Source: Deltaproteobacteria bacterium (GTDB taxonomy: Bacteria; Bdellovibrionota; UBA2394). Taken from it: a stretch of 64,000 nucleotides of DNA. The notes under the pieces are model-generated. The model was not told where the DNA came from. It ran no database searches and worked only from the letters and a program-made list of their open reading frames with translations. The stretch's first letter is position 1; each line of letters opens with the position of its first letter. Positions 9,341-19,234 of this stretch are shown here, piece after piece. Where the stretch lies: contig JAFLCD010000011.1 in assembly GCA_017302715.1 (NCBI GenBank), positions 1 through 64,000 of the forward strand, read 5' to 3'. The translations under genes were made by a program, and so were the position numbers.

Positions 9341-9375
9341 ATAAAATAAAAAAGCCCACTCGGTTGAGCGGGCTT
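9341..9375 (-). terminator. Rho-independent terminator of the 16S transcription unit
   Basis: On the minus strand the arms GAAGCCCGCTC-type and GAGTGGGCTT (9366-9375 with 9352-9361, one mismatch, loop AACC) are followed by a T-rich run. It lies about 115 bases after the 16S 3' end, right after the trailer half of the processing stem, and before the SGNH gene. It ends the rRNA transcript without any 23S gene. Confidence 0.85.
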
Positions 9376-9380
9376 CAAAT

Positions 9381-9406
9381 CTATTCTTTCAAAACTAAGC
9401 AGCAAG
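9381..9406 (-). other. Trailer half of the 16S precursor processing stem
   Basis: The minus-strand transcript of this 26-base segment is complementary to the leader segment at 11201-11226, with one mismatch and two G-U wobbles. Such long-range stems bracket 16S rRNA and are the substrate of RNase III. The match shows that the leader and trailer of this copy evolved together. Confidence 0.75.
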
Positions 9407-9480
9407 TTGATCGGGCTCTCTCGAGCTTTCACAAATATTTAAGCATAAACCACTATGTCCATCCTTGCGGGATGACATTT

Positions 9481-11038
<1,558 letters not shown>

Positions 11039-11175
11039 TAATTTTGGATCCATCTATAAGCTGAGCTTTTAAAGGCCTAACTTAAGACTGTTTGAGAACT
11101 GGTTGAATACTCTTAAAAGCTTTTGAGGGCTTTTGTTTCAACGTTTACTCAATAAAAAAAACGAAAACTTAATAT

Positions 11176-11199
11176 ACTTTAGAAATAAATTTCTAAAGT
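11176..11199 (-). other. Perfect hairpin in the 16S leader
   Basis: ACTTTAGAAAT and ATTTCTAAAGT, 11 bases each with a 2-base loop, directly follow the leader half of the processing stem. It probably folds in the leader RNA; it has no T-run and is not a terminator on this strand. Confidence 0.6.
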
Positions 11200-11200
11200 G

Positions 11201-11226
11201 CTTGCTACTTAGTTTTCAAAGAACAG
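11201..11226 (-). other. Leader half of the 16S precursor processing stem, overlapping boxA-like site
   Basis: Pairs with 9381-9406 as described for the trailer. It overlaps the boxA-like sequence, so antitermination factor binding and later stem formation would use the same bases. Confidence 0.75.
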
Positions 11227-11536
11227 TTAAAAACAGAGGACTCATACCAGCCGAAACTGCTTAGTACGACAACAAATTTTTAGGAATTGTCGCCAGCGAG
11301 ACTCAGAATCCGAGCTCTGTATATAGGGAATTTTTTAAAGGATTTAAGAAGTTTGGCAACTCTTTTTCTTATGAATTATTAGAGTTTTTAAATTAATAGG
11401 AAAGCTTGGGAAAAATATCTCGTTTTCAATTTTATAAATTCGTCGTTTGAAAATCGAATGAGTCTAAAAATGAATTAGCAGCGGGGGGCCAGATGGCTTT
11501 GGAAGCCCTGGGAATGGCTTTTACTCAATTCCAAAG

Positions 11537-14272
11537 CTAGATTTGCGCCCAGTTCGGCCCAAAGCCAAAATCAACGATCAAAGGCACATCCAGTTTTTTT
11601 ATGGGTGTCTGCGAGAGATCCATCATCTCGTCGACTACCATTTTTTCTAAAAACTTTGATTCGTCGGGATAGGATTCAAAAACGAGTTCATCATGAACTT
11701 GAAGTAAAAGAGCGGATTTTTTATTTTTTAAATTCGCTGAAATTCTATTCATAGCGGACTTCATTATATCCGCAGCGGTTCCTTGTACCGGAGCGTTGAT
11801 CGCGATGCGCTCTGCAAATTGACGAAGCGTAGGATTTTTTGAGTGAATATCAGGAAGCAGACGTCGTCGGCCAAAAAGAGTTTGGGTGAAGCCAGATTTA
11901 CGAGCGCGCTCGATAAGCTCATCCATGAAAATTTTTAAACGCGGAAATTTTGTAAAATAAGCTTCGATAAATTGTGCAGATTCGGTGCGAGAAATCGAAA
12001 GTTGCTTTGCGAGACCAAAAGCTGAAATTCCGTAAATAATTCCAAAGTTGATAGCCTTTGCGCGCGCACGAAATTCTTTGTCATCAGAGCCGAAAATAAT
12101 TTTAGCAGTTTCAGAGTGAATATCTCGATTATTTTGAAATGCTTGAATGAGGTTTTCATCTTCTGACATATGCGCAAAAAGTCGAAGTTCTACCTGCGAA
12201 TAATCCGCCGAAAAAAGTTGAAAGCCTTTAGCCGGAATAAAAGCTTCGCGGATTTTCAAACCTTCTTCGGTCCGGATCGGAATATTTTGAAGGTTCGGAT
12301 CGGAAGAGCTAAGGCGACCGGTTGCCGTTCCGGTCTGATGATAATGCGTATGCAACCTGTGTTCTTTTTCATCTACAAGAGTTGGCAAAACATCGACATA
12401 GGTCGAAGTGAGTTTAGCGAGACTTCGATGCTCAAGAAGTAATTTTGGAAGTTCATGCTCTTCGGCCAAATCTTGAAGCACAGATTCGTCGGTTGAAAAT
12501 CCCGTTTTAGTTTTTTTGGTCGGAGTTAAGCCAAGCTTCGTAAATAAAATAGTTTGTAACTGCTTAGGCGAAGCTAAATTAAATTCTTCTCCGGCTAAGG
12601 TATAAACTTTCTCTACAATTTTTTTAATTTTAGCGTGCAGAGATTTTGAAAGCTTCGCAAGTGATTCAACATCAAGGCCAATCCCCTTAGATTCCATTTG
12701 TGCGAGTACGCGAACGAGAGGCATTTCAACTTCTTCAAAAAGCCATTTTATTTCGGAATGTGTTTTAAGTTCGGAGAAAAAGAGTTGATGAAGTTGGAAT
12801 GTCAAATGAGCATCTTGAGCGGCATATTGAGTCGCTTGCTCTGTAGGAACTTCTGCAAAATTTGTTTTTCCAGAAAGCAAATGATCGAGATCGCCTTTTT
12901 CCTGCTGTAAAAACTCGCGAGAAAGATTTTCAAGTGAAAAACTTCTACGATCCGAGTGAAGAAGATGGCCTTCAATCATCGTATCAAATGTAGGCCCAAG
13001 GACATCCATGTCTTCTTTCCATAGCATCTGCAGATCGTATTTTAAATGATGAGCTATTTTTGAAATAGATTCGTCTTCAAAAATTTCTTTTAAAATCTTG
13101 AGGGCTTTCTCTTCATCCATTTTAAAATCGATATGTCGAAGCGGAAGATAAAAGGCTTGCTCAGCATTGTAAGCAAATGAAAGCCCTACAATTCTCGCCT
13201 TCTGGCGATCGAAATCACTTGTTTCGGTGTCGAATGTAAAGCTTCCCGCTTTTTTGATATCTTTGATAAGTTTTTCAAGTTCAGAAATAGAAGCGATGGT
13301 TTTTAAATTTGCATTCGAAGTTTTAGGCGCTGAAGCAGCTTGAGAATCACCTGAAGATGTCGAATCTGAAGAAGATTTAGCGGATGAGGGGCTAGACAGA
13401 GATAGAGAATTTCCTACGCCTAATTCTTCTGCAAATTGAGAGAGGGTTCTACTGCAATCCCAATCTGCTAAAAAATCTCGAAAAGTTTTTGGAAAAGGTA
13501 ATTGAATTTCAGGAACTTTAGAGAATGGAATTTTTAAATCTTCTTTAAGCGCGATGAGTTTTCGGCTGAGAGCTATCTGGTCTAAATTCGGCTCCACTTT
13601 CTTTTTTATTTTTTCAGGAAGCGAATTTACTTTTTTAACAATCGCATCCAAAGATCCATACTCCTTGAGCCAAAGAGCTGCGGTTTTGGGGCCAACTCCT
13701 TCAAGACCGGGAACATTATCCGAAGAGTCCCCCACTAAACTTAAATAATCTCCCATTTGATCGGGACGCACTCCCCATTTTTCTTCGACCTCTTTAGGTC
13801 CCATGAATTTATCTTTAAACGAATCGAGCAGAACCACATCGTCCGTTACAAATTGAGTGAGATCTTTATCTGTCGAGACGACAACGATGGGATATTTTTT
13901 TTTGTACGTCGCGACGAAACTTGCGATCCAATCATCAGCTTCCATTCCCTCTTCTTGCAAAATCGGAAAATCTGCTTTTTTACACATCTCCATGACGGCG
14001 GCGATTTGATCTGAAATGTCAGGGGGAGCTTCGGCGCGATTGGCTTTGTAATCTGAGTAAATTTCTTTTCGGAATGAAGGCTTTTTGGAATCAAAAACGA
14101 CGATGCAAGAGAGAGGTTTTTTTTCGCGAAGAACTTTAAGAAGCATCGATGCAAAACCTGCAACCGCGTGAGAAGGTCGGCCTTTCGAAGATAGGGGTGC
14201 GAGAGCGTAGTAAGCGCGAAAAACAAAAGCGCTGGCGTCGATAAGATAGATAGCTTTTTGTGAGTCGATCAT
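11537..14272 (-). CDS. polA: DNA polymerase I
   Basis: A 911-residue, full-length polymerase I. The 5' nuclease domain (about residues 1-285) starts with YLIDASAFVFRAYYAL and has GMEADD and GDSSDNVPG. The 3'-5' exonuclease domain (about 340-520) keeps its metal ligands, with FDTETS, HHLKYDLQML and YAAQDAHLT, so proofreading is probably active. The polymerase domain has motif A DYSQVELRL, motif B RARAKAINFGIIYG and motif C VHDELVFE. It fills gaps in repair and removes Okazaki primers. A Ser-rich linker (about 290-315) joins the first two domains. No strong Shine-Dalgarno precedes the ATG. Confidence 0.97.
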   Translation of the reverse strand: MIDSQKAIYLIDASAFVFRAYYALAPLSSKGRPSHAVAGFASMLLKVLREKKPLSCIVVFDSKKPSFRKEIYSDYKANRAEAPPDISDQIAAVMEMCKKADFPILQEEGMEADDWIASFVATYKKKYPIVVVSTDKDLTQFVTDDVVLLDSFKDKFMGPKEVEEKWGVRPDQMGDYLSLVGDSSDNVPGLEGVGPKTAALWLKEYGSLDAIVKKVNSLPEKIKKKVEPNLDQIALSRKLIALKEDLKIPFSKVPEIQLPFPKTFRDFLADWDCSRTLSQFAEELGVGNSLSLSSPSSAKSSSDSTSSGDSQAASAPKTSNANLKTIASISELEKLIKDIKKAGSFTFDTETSDFDRQKARIVGLSFAYNAEQAFYLPLRHIDFKMDEEKALKILKEIFEDESISKIAHHLKYDLQMLWKEDMDVLGPTFDTMIEGHLLHSDRRSFSLENLSREFLQQEKGDLDHLLSGKTNFAEVPTEQATQYAAQDAHLTFQLHQLFFSELKTHSEIKWLFEEVEMPLVRVLAQMESKGIGLDVESLAKLSKSLHAKIKKIVEKVYTLAGEEFNLASPKQLQTILFTKLGLTPTKKTKTGFSTDESVLQDLAEEHELPKLLLEHRSLAKLTSTYVDVLPTLVDEKEHRLHTHYHQTGTATGRLSSSDPNLQNIPIRTEEGLKIREAFIPAKGFQLFSADYSQVELRLFAHMSEDENLIQAFQNNRDIHSETAKIIFGSDDKEFRARAKAINFGIIYGISAFGLAKQLSISRTESAQFIEAYFTKFPRLKIFMDELIERARKSGFTQTLFGRRRLLPDIHSKNPTLRQFAERIAINAPVQGTAADIMKSAMNRISANLKNKKSALLLQVHDELVFESYPDESKFLEKMVVDEMMDLSQTPIKKLDVPLIVDFGFGPNWAQI

Positions 14273-14364
14273 TCTGAAAGGAGAATTTCAGAAAGAAAAA
14301 AAAATGACTAGCGAGTTTTTAGTCCGCTAGTCATTCGTAGGTCTGTTTTTAATGAAAAATGAAA

Positions 14365-14718
14365 TTAAGAACGTTTGGTTTTTTTGGAGTCATCTAATTG
14401 CTTTTGAAGAGCGGCTACTTTTTTGCTGAGTCTCTCGAGTTCTTTTCGAGTAGGAATATGAATTTTTGTAAGCAAAAGATCGAGGCCTTCAACGGCTTTA
14501 GTTTCGAAATCTTTTCGCATTTGATCCGCTTGCTTGGCGAGCTTTGTATTTTTCAAAGTGCGAGCATGTTTAACGAGGTCTTGAATATTTTTCATCTGTT
14601 GAGTTCGAAAGCTTTGAGTCGATTTAAGAGCGTGGCGAATCTGTTTGCCTGCTAATTTTTCAGCCTTAGAAACTTTTTGTGAAATGGATTGAAGCTGGGC
14701 TTTTAATTTCGGTTGCAT
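14365..14718 (-). CDS. Small basic coiled-coil protein, phasin-like
   Basis: A 117-residue, Lys-rich, entirely helical protein preceded by AGGAG. Its C-terminal part has the pattern IPTRKELERLSKKVAALQKQL. This closely resembles the end of phasin and PhaF/PhaI-type granule-associated proteins (PTRKEx3Lx3Vx2Lx3L). Phasins coat polyhydroxyalkanoate granules and link them to DNA, but no PHA gene is in this window, so the role is unproven. It lies between polA and an HD-GYP gene on the same strand. Confidence 0.6.
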   Translation of the reverse strand: MQPKLKAQLQSISQKVSKAEKLAGKQIRHALKSTQSFRTQQMKNIQDLVKHARTLKNTKLAKQADQMRKDFETKAVEGLDLLLTKIHIPTRKELERLSKKVAALQKQLDDSKKTKRS

Positions 14719-14761
14719 ATTTTCTCCTAAGATTATGAATTTTGAAAAAACTTGAACGTTT

Positions 14762-15625
14762 TTATTTTTGAACTTCGCTGCGACCGATCGTTCCTAATTT
14801 TATCTTTTTCAAATCGGTAATCTTTTCTTTGCGAACGAGAGCGACCAATGCGCGAAGAACGTCTCCCTCGAATTTGCCCTCTTCTGTATCTTTTTTCAAG
14901 AGGTCGAACGCCTCTCTTGATGAGAATTTTTTAAAACGAAACGGACGCTCAGAAATCAGAGCGTCAAAACGATCGACGGCGCCGAGAATATCGAGAATCA
15001 GAGAATTGGTTTTGATTCCAGTAGGATAGCCTGTTCCTATGCGATCTTCGTGGTGATGAAGAGCGACTTCGGCGCAGAGATGATTCACGTCTCCCCAATA
15101 AGCAGAATTTAAAACAAAACTTGTTAAGGGATGTTCTTTGATGGCGCGACGCTCGAGATCGTTGAGTGTTTCGGATTTTTCGAGAATGGTTGCGGCGACA
15201 CGAGACTTTCCAAGATCGTGAAATAAAAATGCCTGAAAAGCTTTTCGCACAGTGGGCGCGGCTTTGATCCAGAGCTCGAGCATTCGTGAGCCCACCATCG
15301 TGATGATGAGGTTGTGGCGATAAGCGTAAGGATCGCGAGTGCGCTGAAGTTTAAGTTCGTCGAAGGCCATCGCAGGTCCGTACATTTCGCCGATCCACTC
15401 GCGAAGATTGGGGGCCCATCCTTCGAGGATATTGTTGTAAGGAGCAATTTGATAAACTGTCATGAGGTCTTCAACGAGTTGCGGATTTTCGCGAAATTTA
15501 ATTTTCTTTTTGAGATATTCGCCGGTGAGTGGAGCGCGCTTAGCCCACTCGAGAACATCTTTGCCTGCGTCTAAGAGAATTTTTCCTTTGAGATCTTTTA
15601 CAGGCTGACCGATCGTGACGTTCAC
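14762..15625 (-). CDS. HD-GYP domain protein, probable cyclic-di-GMP phosphodiesterase
   Basis: A 287-residue cytoplasmic protein. The HD-GYP metal ligands are complete: His104, His136-Asp137 (FHDLGK), His165 (KEHP), HHHE at 190-193 and GTGYP at 198-201. These are followed by the typical AVDRFDALISERPFR segment. Such enzymes hydrolyse cyclic di-GMP to pGpG or GMP. The first 90 residues are a family-unknown N-terminal domain. Its start overlaps the end of the Ser/Thr kinase gene by 4 bases, so the two are translated together and may act in one pathway. Confidence 0.85.
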   Translation of the reverse strand: MNVTIGQPVKDLKGKILLDAGKDVLEWAKRAPLTGEYLKKKIKFRENPQLVEDLMTVYQIAPYNNILEGWAPNLREWIGEMYGPAMAFDELKLQRTRDPYAYRHNLIITMVGSRMLELWIKAAPTVRKAFQAFLFHDLGKSRVAATILEKSETLNDLERRAIKEHPLTSFVLNSAYWGDVNHLCAEVALHHHEDRIGTGYPTGIKTNSLILDILGAVDRFDALISERPFRFKKFSSREAFDLLKKDTEEGKFEGDVLRALVALVRKEKITDLKKIKLGTIGRSEVQK

Positions 15626-16872
15626 TTCTTCAAAGTATCAAGATTTCGGAAGTCTTCAAAGAGCTTTGCGTGATCACCTGGAAGTACGGCGATGTGTCGA
15701 GTGACGTGGCGATGGTTTTGCTCGGGGATGATGATTTCGATGATGTGCTCACCGGAGGGGACGGAGAGACCGATGACTGGCGTTTCGTACTGTATCTGCG
15801 CGTTGACGTTAACGAAGATGACGGAGGAATACGGCAAAGTGTTCACAGTGATCTTTGCGCGGCGGGGTTGGAAGCTCGAAATAAAGGGGACGGAGACAAA
15901 AACACCGAGAGTTAGAAGGACCTTTCGATGTTTGTCGAAAAACGAAGGCCGGGGCGTCAGTTTTGTTTTGGGACGGAGTCGAACTTTCGGCTCGAGTTTC
16001 TCGGCTGGCGGCATGGGGGACAGACCTGGAAACCAACCGGATTCATCGAAGGATATGGGGGGCAATTCTCTTTGCTCCGTCACCCTCTTTAAAAGTTCGC
16101 GGTGGGGGGATTCTTCCGCTGCTGCGTCCCCAAGCAATTGCTCGAAAATGCGGCCAACGGCGAAGACATCTCCTTTATGAGAGGTTCCACCAGATGAGCG
16201 AAGTTCTGGGGCACGAAAATAATTTCGACCCGCAACCATAAAAGACAGGCTTCCCTCACCCTCTCGAGTCGCAACGCCAAAATCGAGGAGCTTTATCAAA
16301 CCGTTTTTCTGAATAATGATATTTTCGGGAGCAATATCCCCATGAACGATTCCATTTTTTCCGAGATAACTAACAACGGACGAAAGCTGTCCTAAAATTT
16401 CATACGCCCAATTTAACCGAGGGACGGAGTCAAGCGAGCGAACAAAATCCCAGAGCTCAGCTAAGCTGACGCCATCCAAATATTCTAAAAATAATACATT
16501 TGTAGTGCCGCCACCTAAGGCCGGTTGGGGACGGAGTCGAACTGGACGAATAATTAACGGATGATTCAGCTCCGAAAGAATTTCAAATTCGCGCCGCTGA
16601 AGATTTTCGTACTCGAGTTTTGTTTGATATTTGGGCGTAAGGCTTTTCTCTACTTCACGCCAACCATTCGAATAAATGAGGCGATAAATAAGAGCCGTTC
16701 CACCAATTGCCATCTCTAATCGACTAGCAAGTTCAATGACTTCTAATTGAGTCTGAGCACGCCCATGAAAATGAGACTGCTTTTTTTTAAAAAACTTAGG
16801 ACGAGACCAAACAAATTTTGTTGAGGCAGCAGACGAACTACTTCCAGGTTGAGAGGCATTGCTCGAATTCAC
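15622..16872 (-). CDS. Membrane Ser/Thr protein kinase with C-terminal PEGA-like domain
   Basis: A 416-residue protein. A Hanks-type kinase domain spans about residues 50-270, with a degenerate glycine loop, catalytic loop HGDIAPEN (177-184; Arg of HRD replaced by Gly), DFG (197-199) and APE (221-223). A Pro-rich linker leads to one transmembrane helix (about 317-334) and then a PEGA-like beta domain (about 340-400), probably outside the membrane. A loss of the HRD Arg is common in kinases not activated by loop phosphorylation. Three exact copies of the CTCCGTCCCC word (encoding SVP, SVP and LRP) fall in this gene, two of them in the membrane/PEGA part. Confidence 0.85.
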   Translation of the reverse strand: MNSSNASQPGSSSSAASTKFVWSRPKFFKKKQSHFHGRAQTQLEVIELASRLEMAIGGTALIYRLIYSNGWREVEKSLTPKYQTKLEYENLQRREFEILSELNHPLIIRPVRLRPQPALGGGTTNVLFLEYLDGVSLAELWDFVRSLDSVPRLNWAYEILGQLSSVVSYLGKNGIVHGDIAPENIIIQKNGLIKLLDFGVATREGEGSLSFMVAGRNYFRAPELRSSGGTSHKGDVFAVGRIFEQLLGDAAAEESPHRELLKRVTEQRELPPISFDESGWFPGLSPMPPAEKLEPKVRLRPKTKLTPRPSFFDKHRKVLLTLGVFVSVPFISSFQPRRAKITVNTLPYSSVIFVNVNAQIQYETPVIGLSVPSGEHIIEIIIPEQNHRHVTRHIAVLPGDHAKLFEDFRNLDTLKK

Positions 16873-16937
16873 CGAGGCTTTCTACCGCATTTTTAGGTAG
16901 GGTCAACTACCACGGCCAACAAGCCTCATTGAAAAGT

Positions 16938-17150
16938 CTAATTACCTGTTTCTTCTACACTTTCTTTAAATGAATCCTGTCGAATGAGTTTTTCTCTCTT
17001 GATGCGAAAACCTTGATTTCCAAAGAAATCTGCCTTCGTGGTTCGCGTCCATTTATTGAGACATTTTAAAAATAAAGAGAGCGTCAATGCAGTGATCAAA
17101 ATAAGACTGACCTCTAAAATTATCGCTCCTTGATTTCGAACTTTAATCAT
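16938..17150 (-). CDS. Small prepilin-like (TadE/Flp-like) membrane protein
   Basis: A 70-residue protein with a short basic head, then Gly followed by AIILEVSLILITALTLSLFL. This fits a type IV prepilin processing site, with cleavage after Gly and Glu at +5, and a hydrophobic helix. The tail is charged and hydrophilic. It overlaps the end of the upstream Flp-like gene by 8 bases. It may be a minor pilin or pseudopilin of a Tad-type system. No prepilin peptidase, secretin or TadA ATPase is in the window. Confidence 0.6.
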   Translation of the reverse strand: MIKVRNQGAIILEVSLILITALTLSLFLKCLNKWTRTTKADFFGNQGFRIKREKLIRQDSFKESVEETGN

Positions 17151-17391
17151 CGAAGTTATTCATATCTCGTTTTACTTTATTTGCGCCTTCTCGAATCAAT
17201 TCGCGACCGCGATCATGGTAATCACGAGTGCGTCCGTTCACCATCGCATCCGCTGATCGCATCATATGATTTCTAAAGACATCTCCAAGAACTTTCGCCA
17301 CCGGGATCGATGCGATCGCTAAAAGAGCCACCAAAATAATATATTCCATCATCGTTTGCCCCTTGTTTAAATGCTTCGGTTTTATTTTCAT
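17143..17391 (-). CDS. Flp/Fap-type pilin
   Basis: An 82-residue protein. A basic leader ends in KG, then QTMMEYIILVALLAIASIPV, matching the Flp prepilin site (cleavage after Gly, Glu at +5, Tyr at +6) and its single hydrophobic helix. The tail of about 50 residues is charged, longer than in the shortest Flp pilins. Flp pilins assemble into Tad pili for adhesion or motility. The rest of the Tad machinery must be elsewhere. It lies 164 bases downstream of an exported-protein gene on the same strand. Confidence 0.78.
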   Translation of the reverse strand: MKIKPKHLNKGQTMMEYIILVALLAIASIPVAKVLGDVFRNHMMRSADAMVNGRTRDYHDRGRELIREGANKVKRDMNNFDD

Positions 17392-17520
17392 TATTCTCTA
17401 CCTTTCATTGAATGCCACTTTGTTCATTATTAAAGACATTCGTTGCCACACGACGCGCAAGGGATGCAAAAGAGAGGCCAATTGTAGAAATGAATTTAAA
17501 GAGGAATATGAAAGTAGAAT

Positions 17521-17556
17521 GATCCGGAATTTATCCGGATCAAAAAAAATCCGGAT
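17521..17556. repeat. Cluster of ATCCGGAT half-palindromes
   Basis: GATCCGG ... CCGGATC forms a 7-base stem, followed by eight A and another TCCGGAT. Similar words (AAAAATCCGGATTCCGG and ATATCCGGATAATC) lie at 24252-24290 before the RAYT gene. It could be a terminator-like hairpin for the gene on the minus strand, although the T-run stands on the wrong side, or a second REP-type unit. Confidence 0.45.
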
Positions 17557-18218
17557 TATCGCTGACGAGTCATTACAGTTTGGGTGCCGTTTTGATCGAT
17601 GACGATTCGATCTAATTCGGGGACGGAGCCCGGGCGCTTTTGAAACCAATCCAAATATTCCGTCCATTTATCACCGTCGATGCGGACTATTCTTTGATCT
17701 CGAAGAGAAATATGAATTTTTACGGGAACTCCAGAGGTAGACTCCCATTCCCAAACCTCATTGGCAGTCTTTTTTCCCGCGAAAGCTTTTACTTCTTCAG
17801 TCTCTTCATCGGTTGCAGCGTCCTTAGAATCGGGGGACGGAGCAACGTGAACCGGACGCTGTAAATCCTCGGCGCGTCCAAACTCCAAACCCAGCTTACG
17901 TTTTGGATTCCAAGCCGTTAACCACGAACGCGTCTGCACCCACCATCGCAGGCTAAGAGGAACTAATTCGGAACAGATAGATTTTTGATCGACTGGACAA
18001 CTCCAGCCTTTATCTGTCCATTTCCAAATTTCACTCCGTCCCCCTTCTGTGACCTTCCAATCGCCAGCGGCGCGCAAATTAAACTCTCCATAAATTCGGC
18101 GTAGACGTTCTTTAGCTAAAGAGCTGTCTAAGTCTGCAAGCAAAAACTCATCCGCAGCGGATATATGATTTGCGAATCCGAGAAAACTTAAAAACCCAAA
18201 AAAAATAAAAACTTTCAT
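17556..18218 (-). CDS. Exported protein of unknown function
   Basis: A 220-residue protein with a signal peptide (FIFFGFLSFLGFANHISA, then ADE). The mature part is rich in Trp (WKWTDKGWSC, RWWVQTRSWL, WEWES) and holds two Cys. No family is recognised. Its start overlaps the galU stop in an ATGA junction, so it is translated with galU. Three exact copies of the 10-base word lie here, encoding SVP, PSP and, in the opposite orientation, GGRS. Immediately after its stop is a cluster of ATCCGGAT palindromes (17522-17556). Confidence 0.65.
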   Translation of the reverse strand: MKVFIFFGFLSFLGFANHISAADEFLLADLDSSLAKERLRRIYGEFNLRAAGDWKVTEGGRSEIWKWTDKGWSCPVDQKSICSELVPLSLRWWVQTRSWLTAWNPKRKLGLEFGRAEDLQRPVHVAPSPDSKDAATDEETEEVKAFAGKKTANEVWEWESTSGVPVKIHISLRDQRIVRIDGDKWTEYLDWFQKRPGSVPELDRIVIDQNGTQTVMTRQR

Positions 18219-19084
18219 GCCATGAATTCCTTCAATAAGTTTTGAACATCCGATTTCAGCGGACTTTTTAAATAGTAGTGCAAATTTGCCCTCAGAAAAC
18301 CTAAGCGATCTCCGGCGTCAAATCTAAGCCCTTGCAAATAACAACCATAGAGGCGCCCCTGCTCAGCCAACACATTAAGCGCGTCGGTCAGTTGAATTTC
18401 GCCTAAATTTCCAGGTTTCTGCTTTTCGAGAATTTCAAAAATATCACGGGGCAGAAGATAGCGACCTAAAATAGCGGATCGAGATTTTGTATCCGAAGGT
18501 TTTGGCTTCTCAATACAACGAAGAATACGACCGGGTTCCTTTGGATCTAATTCACAAATTCCATATTTAGAAACTTCTGAGTCCGGAACTTCGGTCAACA
18601 TGACTACGCCGATTTCAGATACGTCTTTTTTTAAAGATTTTGATTTTTCAAGAAGTTGCTGAAGACCTGGCACCTTTGCCTCAACCAAATCGTCTCCGAG
18701 CATCACACCAAATGGAGAGGTTTGAATTAAGTTTTTTGCCATCCAAACCGCGTGACCCAAACCCAAAGCTTCCTTCTGCCGAACCGTCTGTACGGCCGTC
18801 ATTCGCGAAAGATCATGCACGAGCTTATAAAGATCATTTTTATTTGCTCGCTTCAATGTGGCTTCGAGATCCGGCGCAATATCGAAATGATCTTCGATGA
18901 TGGATTTTCCACGTGAAGTAACCAAAACAATATTCTTAGCGCCCGACGTGACCGCCTCTTCGACTATATATTGGATGATCGGCCGATCGAAGACCGGCAA
19001 CATTTCTTTGGGGACGGACTTAGACGCCGGCAGAGAACGAGTTCCGAGACCGGCGACTGGAATAACGGCGGACAGTGAGGTCAT
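18215..19084 (-). CDS. galU: UTP-glucose-1-phosphate uridylyltransferase
   Basis: A 289-residue enzyme of typical length. The nucleotidyltransferase signature is clear: AVIPVAGLGTRSLPASK, then KEMLPVFDRPIIQYIVEEA with the catalytic Lys, GLGHAV, LGDD (metal Asp), and the C-terminal GNLGEIQLTDAL. It makes UDP-glucose from UTP and glucose-1-phosphate for envelope sugars. It is followed in the same operon by an exported Trp-rich protein through an ATGA overlap. The codon run for SKSVPK contains a one-mismatch copy of the 10-base word, which may be coincidence because VPKEMLP is a family motif. Confidence 0.95.
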   Translation of the reverse strand: MTSLSAVIPVAGLGTRSLPASKSVPKEMLPVFDRPIIQYIVEEAVTSGAKNIVLVTSRGKSIIEDHFDIAPDLEATLKRANKNDLYKLVHDLSRMTAVQTVRQKEALGLGHAVWMAKNLIQTSPFGVMLGDDLVEAKVPGLQQLLEKSKSLKKDVSEIGVVMLTEVPDSEVSKYGICELDPKEPGRILRCIEKPKPSDTKSRSAILGRYLLPRDIFEILEKQKPGNLGEIQLTDALNVLAEQGRLYGCYLQGLRFDAGDRLGFLRANLHYYLKSPLKSDVQNLLKEFMA

Positions 19085-19154
19085 TGAAAAACCTTCCGAC
19101 TTATTTTCATTTTGTAAGTTTAAAGAAAATCAGACCTAAATGAAAAGGAGTTTA

Positions 19155-19191
19155 GGGGACGGAGCAAAGGTGGTTAAAACCGGGGACGGAG
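19155..19191 (+). repeat. Direct pair of the 10-base word, GGGGACGGAGCAAAG form
   Basis: Two copies, 19155-19164 and 19182-19191, share the extended sequence GGGGACGGAGCAAAG with 27 bases between starts. They lie in the 150-base gap between the TPR gene and galU, so they are upstream of galU. Confidence 0.85.
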
Positions 19192-19234
19192 CAAAGAAAT
19201 ACTGAAAGATATGCGAGGGCTAAACGATAAGTTT

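Larger units (their letters stand above)
11039..11536 (-). promoter_or_regulatory. 16S rRNA leader and promoter region
   Basis: This 498-base gap between polA and 16S holds the rRNA leader. On the minus strand I see a boxA-like antitermination site, CTGTTCTTTGAAAACT (11211-11226). There is also a perfect 11-base inverted repeat (11176-11199, 2-base loop). A possible promoter is CTTAAA, 17 bases, TATATA (11343-11348 and 11320-11325), with an A/T-rich upstream tract like an UP element. The -35 match is weak, so the promoter assignment is tentative. No gene is visible here. Confidence 0.5.

Noticed and set aside
17398-17667. 89-codon minus-strand frame overlapping the exported-protein gene
   Set aside because: Different frame of the 3' end of that gene, with no ribosome site or conserved look.
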